44,997 bases of DNA from Candidatus Palauibacter rhopaloidicola (GTDB taxonomy: Bacteria > Gemmatimonadota > Gemmatimonadetes > Palauibacterales > Palauibacteraceae), in assembly GCA_026914155.1 (NCBI GenBank), contig JAPPGH010000043.1, forward strand, positions 1-44,997. Direction: 5' to 3'. Shown here piece by piece: positions 33,792 to 42,105 of this stretch. Every line of letters starts with the position of its first letter. Position 1 is the first letter of the stretch. The notes under the pieces are model-generated. The model ran no database searches. It had not been told where the DNA came from and was given only the letters and a program-made list of their open reading frames with translations. The position numbers were made by a program, and so were the translations under genes.

Positions 33792-34189
33792 GAATCTATC
33801 TGACCAGCGTCGTTGTGAACGACCAGCAGAAGGCGCTTCGTTTCTACACGGAAATCCTCGGCTTTCAGGTGAAGCACAACATCCCCATGGGGGAGTACGC
33901 GTGGATCACCGTGGTATCCGAGGAAGCGCCCGACGGGACGGAGTTGCTGCTCGAGCCCGATGGCCACCCCGCAGTCGGTCCGTTCAAGACCGCGCTCATG
34001 GAGGACGGGATTCCCAGCGCCTCCTTCGCGGTCGACGATGTCGAAGCCGAGCACGAGCGTCTCGTGGCAAAGGGCGTGCGGTTCGTTCAGCCGCCGAAGG
34101 ACCTGGGGACCGTCATCACCGCCGTCTTCGACGATACATGCGGCAGCCTGATCCAGATTCTGGAAGAGAAACAGCAGGGAGGCACATGA
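33788..34189 (+). CDS. VOC (glyoxalase/bleomycin-resistance) fold protein
   Basis: 133 residues. Paired beta-alpha-beta-beta-beta units: 'IYLTSVVVNDQQKALRFYTEILGFQVKHNIP' and 'SASFAVDDVEAEHERLVAKGVRFVQPPKDLGTVITAVFDDTCGSLIQILEE'. Overlaps the ArsR stop and the next gene by four bases. ArsR plus VOC pairs are frequent and often of unknown role. The metal ligands are uncertain. Confidence 0.88.
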   Translation: MRIYLTSVVVNDQQKALRFYTEILGFQVKHNIPMGEYAWITVVSEEAPDGTELLLEPDGHPAVGPFKTALMEDGIPSASFAVDDVEAEHERLVAKGVRFVQPPKDLGTVITAVFDDTCGSLIQILEEKQQGGT

Positions 34190-34617
34190 TGCTCAGGAAC
34201 ATCCTCGCCGCCATCGTCGGCTACATCGCGATCGTCGCCGTGCTCTTCGCACTCTCCTCGCTCCTGTGGCTGATGCTGGGCGCGTCGCGCTCCTTCCAGC
34301 CGGGTACGTGGGAGGTCGCCAGCGGCTGGATCCTCGGCTCGATCGCGATCGGGTTCGTGGGGGCGTACATCGGCGGACGGGTCTGCGCGCGCATGGCGCA
34401 TGATGCCAAGGGCGCTCTGATCCTGATCGGCATCCTGGTTGTGCTCGGGGTCGTGTCGATCCTGATCCCGGTGGAGGCGGCGACGGGACCCCGCCCCGAC
34501 GATGTGGGGATGCTGGAGGCGACGATGAGCGCCAACCAGCCGACATGGCTGACCTGGCTCAACCCGGTGATCGGCGTCGTCGGCATCTGGCTCGGCTCCC
34601 GCAAGCTCCGCGCCTAG
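34186..34617 (+). CDS. Small four-helix membrane protein
   Basis: 143 residues with about four TM segments (near 5-28, 45-66, 78-98 and 122-138). The start is one of two consecutive ATGs, overlapping the VOC stop. The Gly-rich 'GSIAIGFVGAYIGGRVCARMAHDAKGA' segment resembles general membrane proteins. No family recognised. Confidence 0.7.
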   Translation: MMLRNILAAIVGYIAIVAVLFALSSLLWLMLGASRSFQPGTWEVASGWILGSIAIGFVGAYIGGRVCARMAHDAKGALILIGILVVLGVVSILIPVEAATGPRPDDVGMLEATMSANQPTWLTWLNPVIGVVGIWLGSRKLRA

Positions 34618-34645
34618 CAGAGACGTAGCGGAGAAGAGGAGACGA

Positions 34646-35749
34646 ATGCGATACAAGCTGCTGGGAAGGAGCGGCCTCCGCGTGTCGGAGGTCTGCCTGG
34701 GCACCATGATGATGTCGACGGAGTCGCCCAGCTCCGCCGGACCCGAGGAGAGTCGCCGGATCCTGGAAGCGTTCGTGGACAAGGGCGGCAACTACTTCGA
34801 CACGGCCAACGAAGTCTACAATGGCGGTCTCAGCGAGCGGATTCTGGGGGAATTCGTCGCTTCCGAGCGCCATCGTTACGTCGTGACGACGAAGTACACC
34901 AACACCCTGCACAGCGGCTTTGACCCAAGCATCCGGGACCATCCCAACGCCGGAGGCAACCACAAGAAGAGCATGGTGCAGTCGGTCGAAGGGAGCCTGA
35001 AGCGCCTCGGCGTGGACTACATCGACCTCCTCTGGATCCACTTCTGGGAGTACAGCACCGACATCGCGGACGTGATGCGGAACGTGAACGACCTCGTGCA
35101 GCAGGGGAAGGTTCTGCACTTCGGCCTGTGCAACACGCCGGCCTGGGTGGTGGCGCGCGGCCAGACCGTCGCCGATCAGAGAGGCTGGGAGCCGATCTCG
35201 GCCCTGCAGTACCAGTACAACCTGGTCTCGAGGGATCTGGAATTCGAGATCATCCCCTGTGCCCGCGCGCTCGGAATCAGCGTGAACGCGTACTCGCCGC
35301 TGGCCGGCGGCTTCCTGACCGGCAAGTACACGCGCGGCGACAGCACCGAGAGCCGACGCTTCGACAGCGAGCTCTTCAGACAATGGGCCTTCCAGTTCGA
35401 CGAGAAGGCGTACGACACCGCCCGCAAGGTGGATGAGATCGCCGACCGCCTCGGAACGAGTTCGGCCGCGGTGGCCCTGGCGTGGGCGCGCGACCGCGGC
35501 GTGATCCCGATGATCGGGGCCCGGAAAGTCTCCCAGATCGAGGACAGCCTGCAGTACCTGTCACTCTCCCTGCCGGCCGAGGACATGCAGGCGCTGAACG
35601 AGGCGAGAGCGCCCCCGTCCTGCCCTGGACGTACCACCTCCTCCACGGCGAAGACAGCCGGATCCGCCAACTCGCCGCCGCCGGCATGCTCGACGCGATC
35701 GACAACGAGCACTTCCCCGCCTGACCCCGGCACATCAACCGGCGGCTAG
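34646..35749 (+). pseudogene. Aldo/keto reductase with C-terminal frameshift
   Basis: The first ~320 residues are a normal AKR barrel: 'NYFDTANEVYNGGLSERILGEF' (Asp, Tyr), catalytic Lys in 'VVTTKYTN', His in 'LLWIHFWEYS', and the NADP-binding 'ISVNAYSPLAGGFLTGKY' with 'IPMIGARKVSQIEDSL'. After 'QALNEAR' the frame turns into a Pro/Ser/Thr-rich tail to 35749. The conserved ending 'APVLPWTYHLLHGEDSRIRQLAAAGMLDAIDNEHFPA' continues in another frame to the stop at 35724. The cause looks like a two-base AG duplication at 35606-35609 (GAGAG). It may be a real mutation or a sequencing error. GAGGAGACG precedes the ATG. Confidence 0.8.
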
Positions 35750-36999
35750 CGGCGGCCGTCGTCGCGGGTGAGGGGGCTCAGGTAGTCGCGGTTTCCGAGG
35801 CCGAGCTTCCGGAGGGCGATGCCCGTCATGCACTCGTCCACGATCTTCTTGGCGTTGAGCATGGTCGTGTAGCCCGGGTCGACGAGCGGGTTGAGTTCGA
35901 CCAGGTCGAAGCCCACCACGTTGTTCTCCGAGCAGAGCCCGCGGACCATGTAGAAGACCTCCCGCGGCGTCAGGCCTCCCGGCACCGGCGTCCCCGTGCC
36001 CGAGGTGTAGGCTGGGTCCATGACGTCGATGTCGAAGGAGATGTGCAGGTACTCGGGGCCTTCGTTCGCCTGGTCGAGGACTTCCGTCATGACGTTCGTC
36101 CAGCCGTCCCGGTCGATCTCGGCCATCGTGTGGTAGCGCATGTCGTTTGCGCGCATCCACTCGAAGCCCGACGGTCCCGGCCAACTGCCCCGCAATCCCA
36201 CCTGGATGAAGTTCCGGCCGAGGATGTGGCCGTCATCGATGAGGCGGCGCACCGGCTGCGCGTGCGAGATCAGGTGGCCGTGCCGCGCGTCCCCCGCATC
36301 GTAGTGCGCGTCGAAGTGGATGACGCCGACGTTCTCCTTGCCGTACACATCCGCGAGTCCCGCCACGTTGGCGAACTCGATCGAGTGGTCCCCCCCGATG
36401 ATCACGGGAATGGCGCCCGTCTCCGCGATCTCGCGCACCATCCGGCGGATCGGCGGCATGCTGCGCTCCACGCTCAGGTTGTCGATCGGCGCGTTGCCGT
36501 AATCGACCGCCGTGAGTTCGCTCCGCCACGAGATCATCGTCTCCATGCTGCCCACGCTGCGCCGCATGGCACGGAGCGCCGTCGGCCCCTCACCCGCCCC
36601 GCGGTACCCCACCCCCATGTCGACCGGCGCCCCCATGAAGGCGACTTCGACCTCCCCCGCGACGAGGTCCTCCGGCGTGCGCGCGATCGGAAGCCCGAAG
36701 AAGGTGAGGACGGATCCGACCTCGATGGGTCCCGGTTCCCGCGGAGGATCCCCGGAGATGTCCCGGTCCTGCCACACCGCGAGGTTGGGGTCGCTCGCGT
36801 CGAGCCGGATGATGGCCGAGTCGGCCGGGAGCGGCTCCCGCTCGGGGACAGTGTCGCCCGCGGCGTCCGTCACAGGGTCGGTCGGGTCCGCCGGCGCATC
36901 CGCAGCCGCGACATCGCCGGACTCCGGCGGCGGAACCTCGCAGGCCGTGAGCAGCAGGCCACACAGGAGGAGAGCGGAGGACGAGAAACGGGATGTCAT
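35746..36999 (-). CDS. Exported lipoprotein of the arginase/agmatinase fold
   Basis: 417 residues. The lipobox is 'LLLTAC' (Cys20), then a disordered Pro/Asp spacer (about 21-60). The ureohydrolase fold carries all Mn ligands: His205 ('IIGGDHS'), Asp230, His232 and Asp234 ('FDAHYDAG'), Asp323 and Asp325 ('SFDIDVMDPA'). The family hydrolyses agmatine, arginine, guanidinobutyrate or formiminoglutamate in the cytosol, so a periplasmic or surface lipoprotein version is unusual. It converges with the AKR gene (4 bases overlap). Substrate unknown. Confidence 0.85.
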   Translation of the reverse strand: MTSRFSSSALLLCGLLLTACEVPPPESGDVAAADAPADPTDPVTDAAGDTVPEREPLPADSAIIRLDASDPNLAVWQDRDISGDPPREPGPIEVGSVLTFFGLPIARTPEDLVAGEVEVAFMGAPVDMGVGYRGAGEGPTALRAMRRSVGSMETMISWRSELTAVDYGNAPIDNLSVERSMPPIRRMVREIAETGAIPVIIGGDHSIEFANVAGLADVYGKENVGVIHFDAHYDAGDARHGHLISHAQPVRRLIDDGHILGRNFIQVGLRGSWPGPSGFEWMRANDMRYHTMAEIDRDGWTNVMTEVLDQANEGPEYLHISFDIDVMDPAYTSGTGTPVPGGLTPREVFYMVRGLCSENNVVGFDLVELNPLVDPGYTTMLNAKKIVDECMTGIALRKLGLGNRDYLSPLTRDDGRR

Positions 37000-37090
37000 G
37001 GTTCGATCACGTCCGATAGTCAGCGCGGATGAGCAGGTATCGTCTCGGTGGGAAGCCTACGGAGCGCCACGCGCGCGGGCAACGAGAACC

Positions 37091-37834
37091 CTAGCTTCGG
37101 ATTCCGCTCCGTCGGCTGGCTTGATTCAACCGGTGCTCGAAGTACCGGCGGAACACTTCGTTCTCTGGATAGGCATCTGGATCAGCCCAGATTGCCCCGA
37201 TCCGTCCCACCAGTCCGGCAATCCAATCTGCTGCTTGGAGCGTCTGATAGCGGTGGCTCTCGAGATGGAACGGCGGCTCGATGAGGCGCCGTCGCCGTTC
37301 AGTCTTCGCATACATGCTTCGCGCGGCTTCCGTTATCTGCGCAGACCGCTGGTCGTGCTCGTCAAGTAGCAGCACGAAATCCTCCGATGGCTGGCAGTCC
37401 CGTTCGCAGAACTCGTCAATCCGCTTGATCGCCTCAACCAGCACTCTGGCGTAGAGTCGGTTCGGATTGTGTGTCTCCGGCGGTGCCGTTTTCTTGATCC
37501 CAACGTAGAAGACGAACCCACCGGCTGAAGCGATCCTGTTGAACAGCCGGTTGGTAAGCTTCCTGAGTTCGGAGTACCGGGTCACATTCGTGACCGTGTA
37601 AAGGCTGGCTCCCTTCTTCTCCCATAGGGCGGGATGTTGACCCGACCGCTAGATCTCAAATGCGAGAAGCTCGCACTTTCGCTGGAAGAACCAAGTTCCG
37701 AACCCTCGCACCTCTTCGGAGGGAAGGACATAGCCTGCTAAGCCAAACACCGGGCTGTCGTTATGCCTGGGGTGTACGCTGCTTATGTACGGGCCGATAT
37801 GGCCGAATTCGTCGAGGTAGGCGAGATACGTCAC
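37091..37834 (-). pseudogene. DUF3800 protein broken by an in-frame TAG
   Basis: On the minus strand a GTG at 37834 opens 'VTYLAYLDEFGHIGPYISSVHPRHNDSPVFGLAGYVLPSEEVRGFGTWFFQRKCELLAFEI', a DUF3800 N-terminus with the acidic 'YLDEFG' that usually begins the RNase H-like fold. A TAG at 37649-37651 stops it. The same frame continues with 'RSGQHPALWEKKGASLY' and on to the conserved 'FVLLLDEHDQR', 'QTLQAADWIAGLVGR' and the stop at 37091. One nonsense codon is the only visible lesion, so it is a recent pseudogene or needs a suppressor. DUF3800 proteins are common in phages and mobile islands. Confidence 0.8.
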
Positions 37835-37857
37835 GCGGAGCTTCCGGGAACACGAAA

Positions 37858-37877
37858 GCCCGCGCCGGAGCGCGGGC
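37858..37877 (-). terminator. GC hairpin followed by short T-run
   Basis: GCCCGCGC-CGGA-GCGCGGGC is a perfect 8-bp stem with a 4-base loop. On the minus strand it is followed by TTTCGTG, so it could end minus-strand transcription just before the DUF3800 start, or act as an attenuator of it. The stretch 37878-38059 has one more hairpin and no gene that I can support. Confidence 0.45.
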
Positions 37878-38002
37878 CTCGGAAGGGGGGCAGTACGATG
37901 AAAATCCACCGTAGGTGCGTCCCGACAGGAGCGTAGCGAACCCTCTCCTGCACGTCAACCGGACGTTGCCGCTCTTGCCCCTCCTCTCTTGTTCGATGGC
38001 TC

Positions 38003-38023
38003 CCCTGGAGTCCGGCTCCAGGG
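38003..38023. other. Hairpin before the CarboxypepD_reg-like gene
   Basis: CCCTGGAG-TCCGG-CTCCAGGG, an 8-bp stem and 5-base loop, about 36 bp before the start codon at 38060. It could be a terminator or a leader structure. Followed on the + strand by TTGGGTTG, so no clear T-run. Confidence 0.4.
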
Positions 38024-38059
38024 TTGGGTTGTTCCCGCCGTGGGCATAGCATCTCTGGC

Positions 38060-39934
38060 ATGTGGAGATCGCTCGCTGACACGAGAGGGGTAGGCGCCGT
38101 GCCCGCCGACCGTGGCGGGATCCGACTGACGATCGCGACGATCGCGCTGGTCGTGCTCCAGAGCGCGGTTGCGTCGGCCGTTCACGGCCAGGTGGTGCGT
38201 GGTCGGCTCGTCGACGAGGGGGACAACGCGGCCATTTCGGGGGCGATGATCACCCTGGTGGACCGGGCCGGCCGCGGCGTCGAGCGGATGCTTACGCGGA
38301 GCGGTACAGGCGTGTTCGAGTTGCGGATCCCGGCCCCCGGCGAATACCGGTTGCGGGCCGAGCGGATCGGGTATGGAACCACGTACTCGGCATTCTTCAT
38401 CATCTCCACCCGCGACACCCTGACGGTGCAGATGGCCGCGCCCATCGAGGCGATTTCGCTGGCGGAAATCAGCGTGTCCGTCCGTCCCCAGTGCCATCTG
38501 CGCCCCGAGGAGGGGCTGGCCGTCGCCAGAGTATGGGACGAGGCGCGCAAGGCACTCGCAGCGGCGAGGTGGACGCAGGAGCGAGGTCTCTACCGGTACG
38601 AGATGCTGGGCATCAAGCGCTTTCTCGACCAACACGGACGCAGGGTGGAGGCCGAGGATCGAGCCTACGGGCAGGCCCTCGTGTCCGTACCGTACGTCGC
38701 CCGTGCCGCCGACTCCCTCGTGCACGGAGGATTCGCAAGATTCTCAGCCGATGCGTCGGATTTCTGGGGTCCCGACGCCGGAGTGCTTCTCTCCGATCCG
38801 TTTCTCGACACGCACTGCCTGCGGATCCGGTCCGGAGTCGGCGGACTCGTCGGGTTGGAGTTCGAGCCCGTGCCGAACCGGAACGTGGCGGATATCGCGG
38901 GAACGATGTGGCTCGATGCGGCGACGGCGGAACTCCAGCGGGTGGACTATCGCTACGTGAATCTCCCCGTGCCCGATTGGCTGATGGAAGCGTCTCCCGG
39001 CGGCACGGTGAGCTTTCGCGGCCTCCCGGACGGCACCTGGATCGTCACCTCGTGGAACATCCGAATGTTCACGGCGGGTGAGACCGAGCACCCCCTTACG
39101 GGCCAACCCGCAGCCACCCTGGAGGGCGTCGCCATCACGCACGGCGAGGTGCTGCGGGCGCATGGCGACGCGGGCGTGGTCTTCGAAGGACACCGGGGGA
39201 GGCGCGTCGCGGCGACCGTCGTCGACTCGCTTGGCGTTGGACTGCCGAACGCCCGTGTCTACGTGCGGGGATCCGGCACGGAGGCGGAAACCGATGCCGA
39301 AGGACGATTCGAGCTGGACCACCTGGGCGTCGGCACCTACGCACTCCAATTCACGCATCCGCACCTGGAGCAACTGTGGTACGAATCCGAGCCCGTCGAG
39401 GTGGAAGTGGGACCGGACGTCGACAGCCTGGTTGAGGTCCAGTTCGAAGCGCCCCCGCTGAGCGATGTCCTTTCCGCGGTTTGCGGTCGAGAGGGCCCAC
39501 CCAGTGTTCCCATGGTCTCCGCCGCCGGCACCGCAGTCTGGCGAACGGGAATTCTGATCGGGAGGGTGACAGACACCGACGGAAACCCGATCGAGGATGC
39601 GACGCTTCACTTGCTGACGAGGGCATCTGACCCTCGGCTCTTCGCCAGGGTCAGCGATCCGAGAACCGTCAACCTCGAGGAACAGCGCAGCCGCTGGACG
39701 GAAAAAAGCAGCTCGTCCGGCTTCTACAGGGTGTGCTGGCTGCCATCCGGCGTCCCGATCGAACTGGTGGTGCTTGGCAAAGACGAAGACGTGGATCGGG
39801 ACGCGCTTGACGCTTCCCTGAGTCTCGCCGACCTGTTTCCCGATCGCGTCACGACCCTGACGATCGACCCCGCGTCCCCGCAAAGGGCGCTGAACCTGCG
39901 CCTGGAGATCGGGGGCCGCGACGACCCACGCTAA
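38060..39934 (+). CDS. Exported protein with carboxypeptidase-regulatory-like domains
   Basis: 624 residues. A hydrophobic leader (about 20-40) ends near 'VHGQ'. The first beta-sandwich, 'VVRGRLVDEGDNAAISGAMITLVDRAGRGVERMLTRSGTGVFELRIPAPGEYRLRAERIGY' (about 45-105), is a CarboxypepD_reg-type domain. A second, 'RRVAATVVDSLGVGLPNARVYVRGSGTEAETDAEGRFELDHLGVGTYALQFTHP' (about 380-435), and a third-like unit, 'ILIGRVTDTDGNPIEDATLHLL' (about 500-560), follow. The middle (about 140-370) is a mixed beta region. Common in Gemmatimonadota secretomes, probably surface-bound. Partner and role unknown. Confidence 0.75.
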   Translation: MWRSLADTRGVGAVPADRGGIRLTIATIALVVLQSAVASAVHGQVVRGRLVDEGDNAAISGAMITLVDRAGRGVERMLTRSGTGVFELRIPAPGEYRLRAERIGYGTTYSAFFIISTRDTLTVQMAAPIEAISLAEISVSVRPQCHLRPEEGLAVARVWDEARKALAAARWTQERGLYRYEMLGIKRFLDQHGRRVEAEDRAYGQALVSVPYVARAADSLVHGGFARFSADASDFWGPDAGVLLSDPFLDTHCLRIRSGVGGLVGLEFEPVPNRNVADIAGTMWLDAATAELQRVDYRYVNLPVPDWLMEASPGGTVSFRGLPDGTWIVTSWNIRMFTAGETEHPLTGQPAATLEGVAITHGEVLRAHGDAGVVFEGHRGRRVAATVVDSLGVGLPNARVYVRGSGTEAETDAEGRFELDHLGVGTYALQFTHPHLEQLWYESEPVEVEVGPDVDSLVEVQFEAPPLSDVLSAVCGREGPPSVPMVSAAGTAVWRTGILIGRVTDTDGNPIEDATLHLLTRASDPRLFARVSDPRTVNLEEQRSRWTEKSSSSGFYRVCWLPSGVPIELVVLGKDEDVDRDALDASLSLADLFPDRVTTLTIDPASPQRALNLRLEIGGRDDPR

Positions 39935-39986
39935 CCCGATGTGTATTCGTGGGGGGAAGAGCTAACGAGGTGTAGTGCTGAGTCGG

Positions 39987-40199
39987 TCAAGCCGGCATCA
40001 GGCGCTTGCCCTTGGGTTCCGGTACGGGCCGTCCCAACTCCCGTGCCCGGTCGATCCAGAACTGCATCGCATCCTTGATGTTGCTCAAGGCGGTCTCGTG
40101 ATCGTCTCCGTGCGCCATGCACCCGGGCAACTCGGGCGCCTCGGCGACGAAAGCCTGATCTTCGTCGCTCCAGTAGAGAATGATCTCGTACTTGTACAT
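39987..40199 (-). CDS. HicB-like (UPF0150) antitoxin-type protein
   Basis: 70 residues from ATG 40199. 'YEIILYWSDEDQAFVAEAPELPGCMAHGDDHETALSNIKDAMQFWIDRARELGRPVPEP' is the HicB RNase H-like fold. No HicA toxin with the usual His (G-S-H) motif is seen next to it, so it is an orphan. In-frame sequence extends to 40223, but the ATG fits the family start. Confidence 0.75.
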   Translation of the reverse strand: MYKYEIILYWSDEDQAFVAEAPELPGCMAHGDDHETALSNIKDAMQFWIDRARELGRPVPEPKGKRLMPA

Positions 40200-40429
40200 C
40201 AGTCGTCCGCTCCCAACTTGCACTTGAGGATCAGCTGCCGAACGTGCCTAACCCCGGCTGTAACACAAGGGTCCGCCGCAGTCTCAACCGTCCATCATCA
40301 GCGGGATTCCATCAAGCAGGCCGTCGAAGACTGGCGCGCCGACCACCAGCGCATCTGAACGGCACGCTCGCCGCGGTTCCCGGATGCGCGACGAGCCCGC
40401 GGCCAACCCTCCCTCTCGCGTAAGTCCAA

Positions 40430-40472
40430 TGGAGCCGCATCGGATTCGAACCGACGACCTCCTGCTTGCAAA
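40430..40472 (-). other. 3' half of a tRNA-Ala(TGC), integration scar
   Basis: On the minus strand the bases from the anticodon loop TTTGCAA (40472-40466) through GCAGG, AGGTC, a T-arm GTCGG-TTCGAAT-CCGAT and GCGGCTCCA read as the 3' half of tRNA-Ala. The 5' side is unrelated sequence: no D-arm, no CCTGC anticodon strand and no matching acceptor strand. Such 3' halves are left when an element integrates into a tRNA gene. The acceptor strand is one base long. It is not a working tRNA. Confidence 0.6.
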
Positions 40473-40497
40473 TCGACGATCGGGGTTTGTGATTCAC

Positions 40498-40600
40498 GGC
40501 AAGAAATCACCTAAAGTCAATTGGGACTGCACGATCTGCCGTTTCTTGCCGATAGGTCGAATCGGAGTCTACCGCACGAAAACGGGGGGAAAACGGCGTC
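40498..40600. repeat. Element-end sequence, copy A
   Basis: A segment beginning GCAAGAAATC, 27 bases from the tRNA-Ala half. It contains a 17-base block, GGACTGCACGATCTGCC, identical to copy B and a 9-bp inverted repeat (GGCAAGAAA at 40498 and TTTCTTGCC at 40542). Overall similarity to copy B is roughly 70% by eye over about 100 bp. Confidence 0.65.
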
Positions 40601-41136
40601 AAATGGCGGGAATCGGAGAATTACTTTGTTCGTCCAGAAGCCGGCCCGGAAACTCGTCCATCCCCATACGCTTCCCGTCTGCGGTTCTTGGTGCCGAAGC
40701 CACCCTACTCAACCACTGTCTCGCAGTCCAGCTTCGCGGCATCACGGGCAGATGCCTGACGCCAGGCCCTGTTGCTGAAGACCGGTTCGTATCGGTGTAC
40801 GACCTAGTAGCGACGGAGACTTTCGCGGTCCCGGGTGGTTGAGCGCAGTTACGAAAACCGTTGCAGTCGAGCTCCCGTCCCGAATCGAAGCGGAGTGCTG
40901 GGCTCCGGCCGGTGTGGATGAGTCCGGCATGGGAGCGGTTCTTCCCTCCCAACACCAAACTCGAGCCATTCAGGCTCGGTGCTGGGCGGTGGATCTTCCT
41001 TGCTCTTTCACGCTAGCTGTGGGCCGATTAGAAGCTAACTCAGGAAGGTATCGAGGCCGCTGGAGGGGCGTGCTCCTAGCCCAAGTGCGGGAACAGATGG
41101 TGGGAATCGGACGCCCGAGACTCCTAATTTCTTTCA
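40601..41136. other. Gene-poor stretch between the two scars
   Basis: I see no supportable gene here. Short open frames exist in several phases but have no family-like content, no ribosome sites and no codon regularity. The composition is more mixed than in the genes to the left. Probably decayed island DNA. Confidence 0.5.
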
Positions 41137-41175
41137 GCCCCGTTGGGCTCGAACCACGGACCTCACGCTTATCAG
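41137..41175 (-). other. 3' half of a tRNA-Ile(GAT), integration scar (decayed)
   Basis: On the minus strand, CTGATAA (41175-41169, the GAT anticodon loop), GCGTG, AGGTC and CGTGG-TTCGAGC read as the 3' half of tRNA-Ile, with a T-arm 3' strand and acceptor that no longer pair well. No 5' half exists on the other side. It matches the Ala scar in orientation and in the position of the break. Confidence 0.5.
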
Positions 41176-41200
41176 GTGTCCTCAAGATGGCGTGAATCCC

Positions 41201-41320
41201 AGCAAGAAATCGTCTAAGTTCAACCAGGACTGCACGATCTGCCATTCTTGCCTTTAGGTGATGTCTGGAGCCGCCGTACTCAAATAGCCGGAAAACCGGC
41301 ATCAAATGGCCGGCATTTAG
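41201..41320. repeat. Element-end sequence, copy B
   Basis: Begins GCAAGAAATC 27 bases from the tRNA-Ile loop. Shares with copy A the 17-base block (41227-41243), the inverted repeat GCAAGAA ... TTCTTGC (41202-41208, 41245-41251) and the later 'ATCAAATGGC' region. Indicates that both scars come from related elements. Confidence 0.65.
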
Positions 41321-41414
41321 ACGGGACCGGTACGCGATCAAGCGGTCGTGTCACTACTGCCTGCGGCGGTCTTTCCACCGGAGGCTCGCTCGTGGCCCAC
41401 CGGAACCGGCCGGA

Positions 41415-41603
41415 TCAGTCGAACATGGCCTGCGGATCTTCGAAGATGGCATCTTCACGTTGGATGGTGTCGGCTTGACTCATCAGCACTCTGGCCACTC
41501 TGCGGCGGACATGCGCCTGAGCGGCTAGCTGGCGGCGCTCGTAGTCCCAAGCTTCGCCAGCTAGCTCGCGCGCGAGGGCACGCAGTTTCTCGATGCTCAT
41601 CAT
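41415..41603 (-). CDS. Small hypothetical protein
   Basis: About 62 residues (starts MMSIEKLRALARELAG, highly helical, charged, ends PQAMFD), opposite to hsdM and 500 bp before it. No signal or TM, no recognised family. Two ATGs in a row precede it, but the ribosome site is poor. Kept because codon use looks coding and the ends are clean. Confidence 0.35.
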   Translation of the reverse strand: MMSIEKLRALARELAGEAWDYERRQLAAQAHVRRRVARVLMSQADTIQREDAIFEDPQAMFD

Positions 41604-42105
41604 TAGGGAGGTCCTCCAGACAAGGGTGGCGTGGATCTCCCCCAAGGTGCGACAGCCTTATCATCCGTCCATCAGGGCTCTCCTAGCGGGCCCACTCCAC
41701 CGATACGGAACCCGCAACCCGCCGGCTGCCCGAACTCGTCAGCGGGTGGTTCACGCGGCGTATAGGTCCGCTGCGGTCTCGGCAGCCGGCACTTCTCGAG
41801 TGTCACCGATTCTTGCCGCCGTTCAGGCCCTGTCCCCTGCGTCATGGGATGACCCAGGTCCCAACTTCTCGGATTGAGCTAATTGGTCTCATGGCGCCGA
41901 GCATGGCGTGATCCCCTTGATTCTCGAACGGGAGAACCCGTCCGAGTCTGGCACCCCCGTCCCCCCGCCGCACCTCCCCTGCTGACCTGCTACATTGGGT
42001 CCATGAACGATAACGAGATCGCGACCTTCAAGCGCCGGTGTCACCGGCCTGCGACCCTGACGTCCACGATTCTGCGCCGATTCGACGGCGCTTCCTGACT
42101 CGTCC
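41604..42105. other. Leader region of the restriction-modification operon
   Basis: I see no supportable gene. A 31-codon frame starts at 42003 and ends at 42098, just before hsdM, and could be a leader peptide or chance. TACATT at 41991-41996 is a possible -10 with no good -35. An imperfect TTCTC...GAGAA pair lies near 41923. Confidence 0.4.

Noticed and set aside
40200..40300. HicA toxin next to the HicB-like gene
   Set aside because: The only frame ending there (HVRQLILKCKLGADD) does not show the HicA fold or its catalytic His.
40430..40560. Complete tRNA-Ala gene
   Set aside because: Only the 3' half exists. No D-arm, 5' anticodon strand or acceptor strand can be found on the other side.
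40384..41686. Several 60-150-codon open frames in the scar region
   Set aside because: No start sites, no family-like residues, overlapping phases. Probably chance in decayed DNA.
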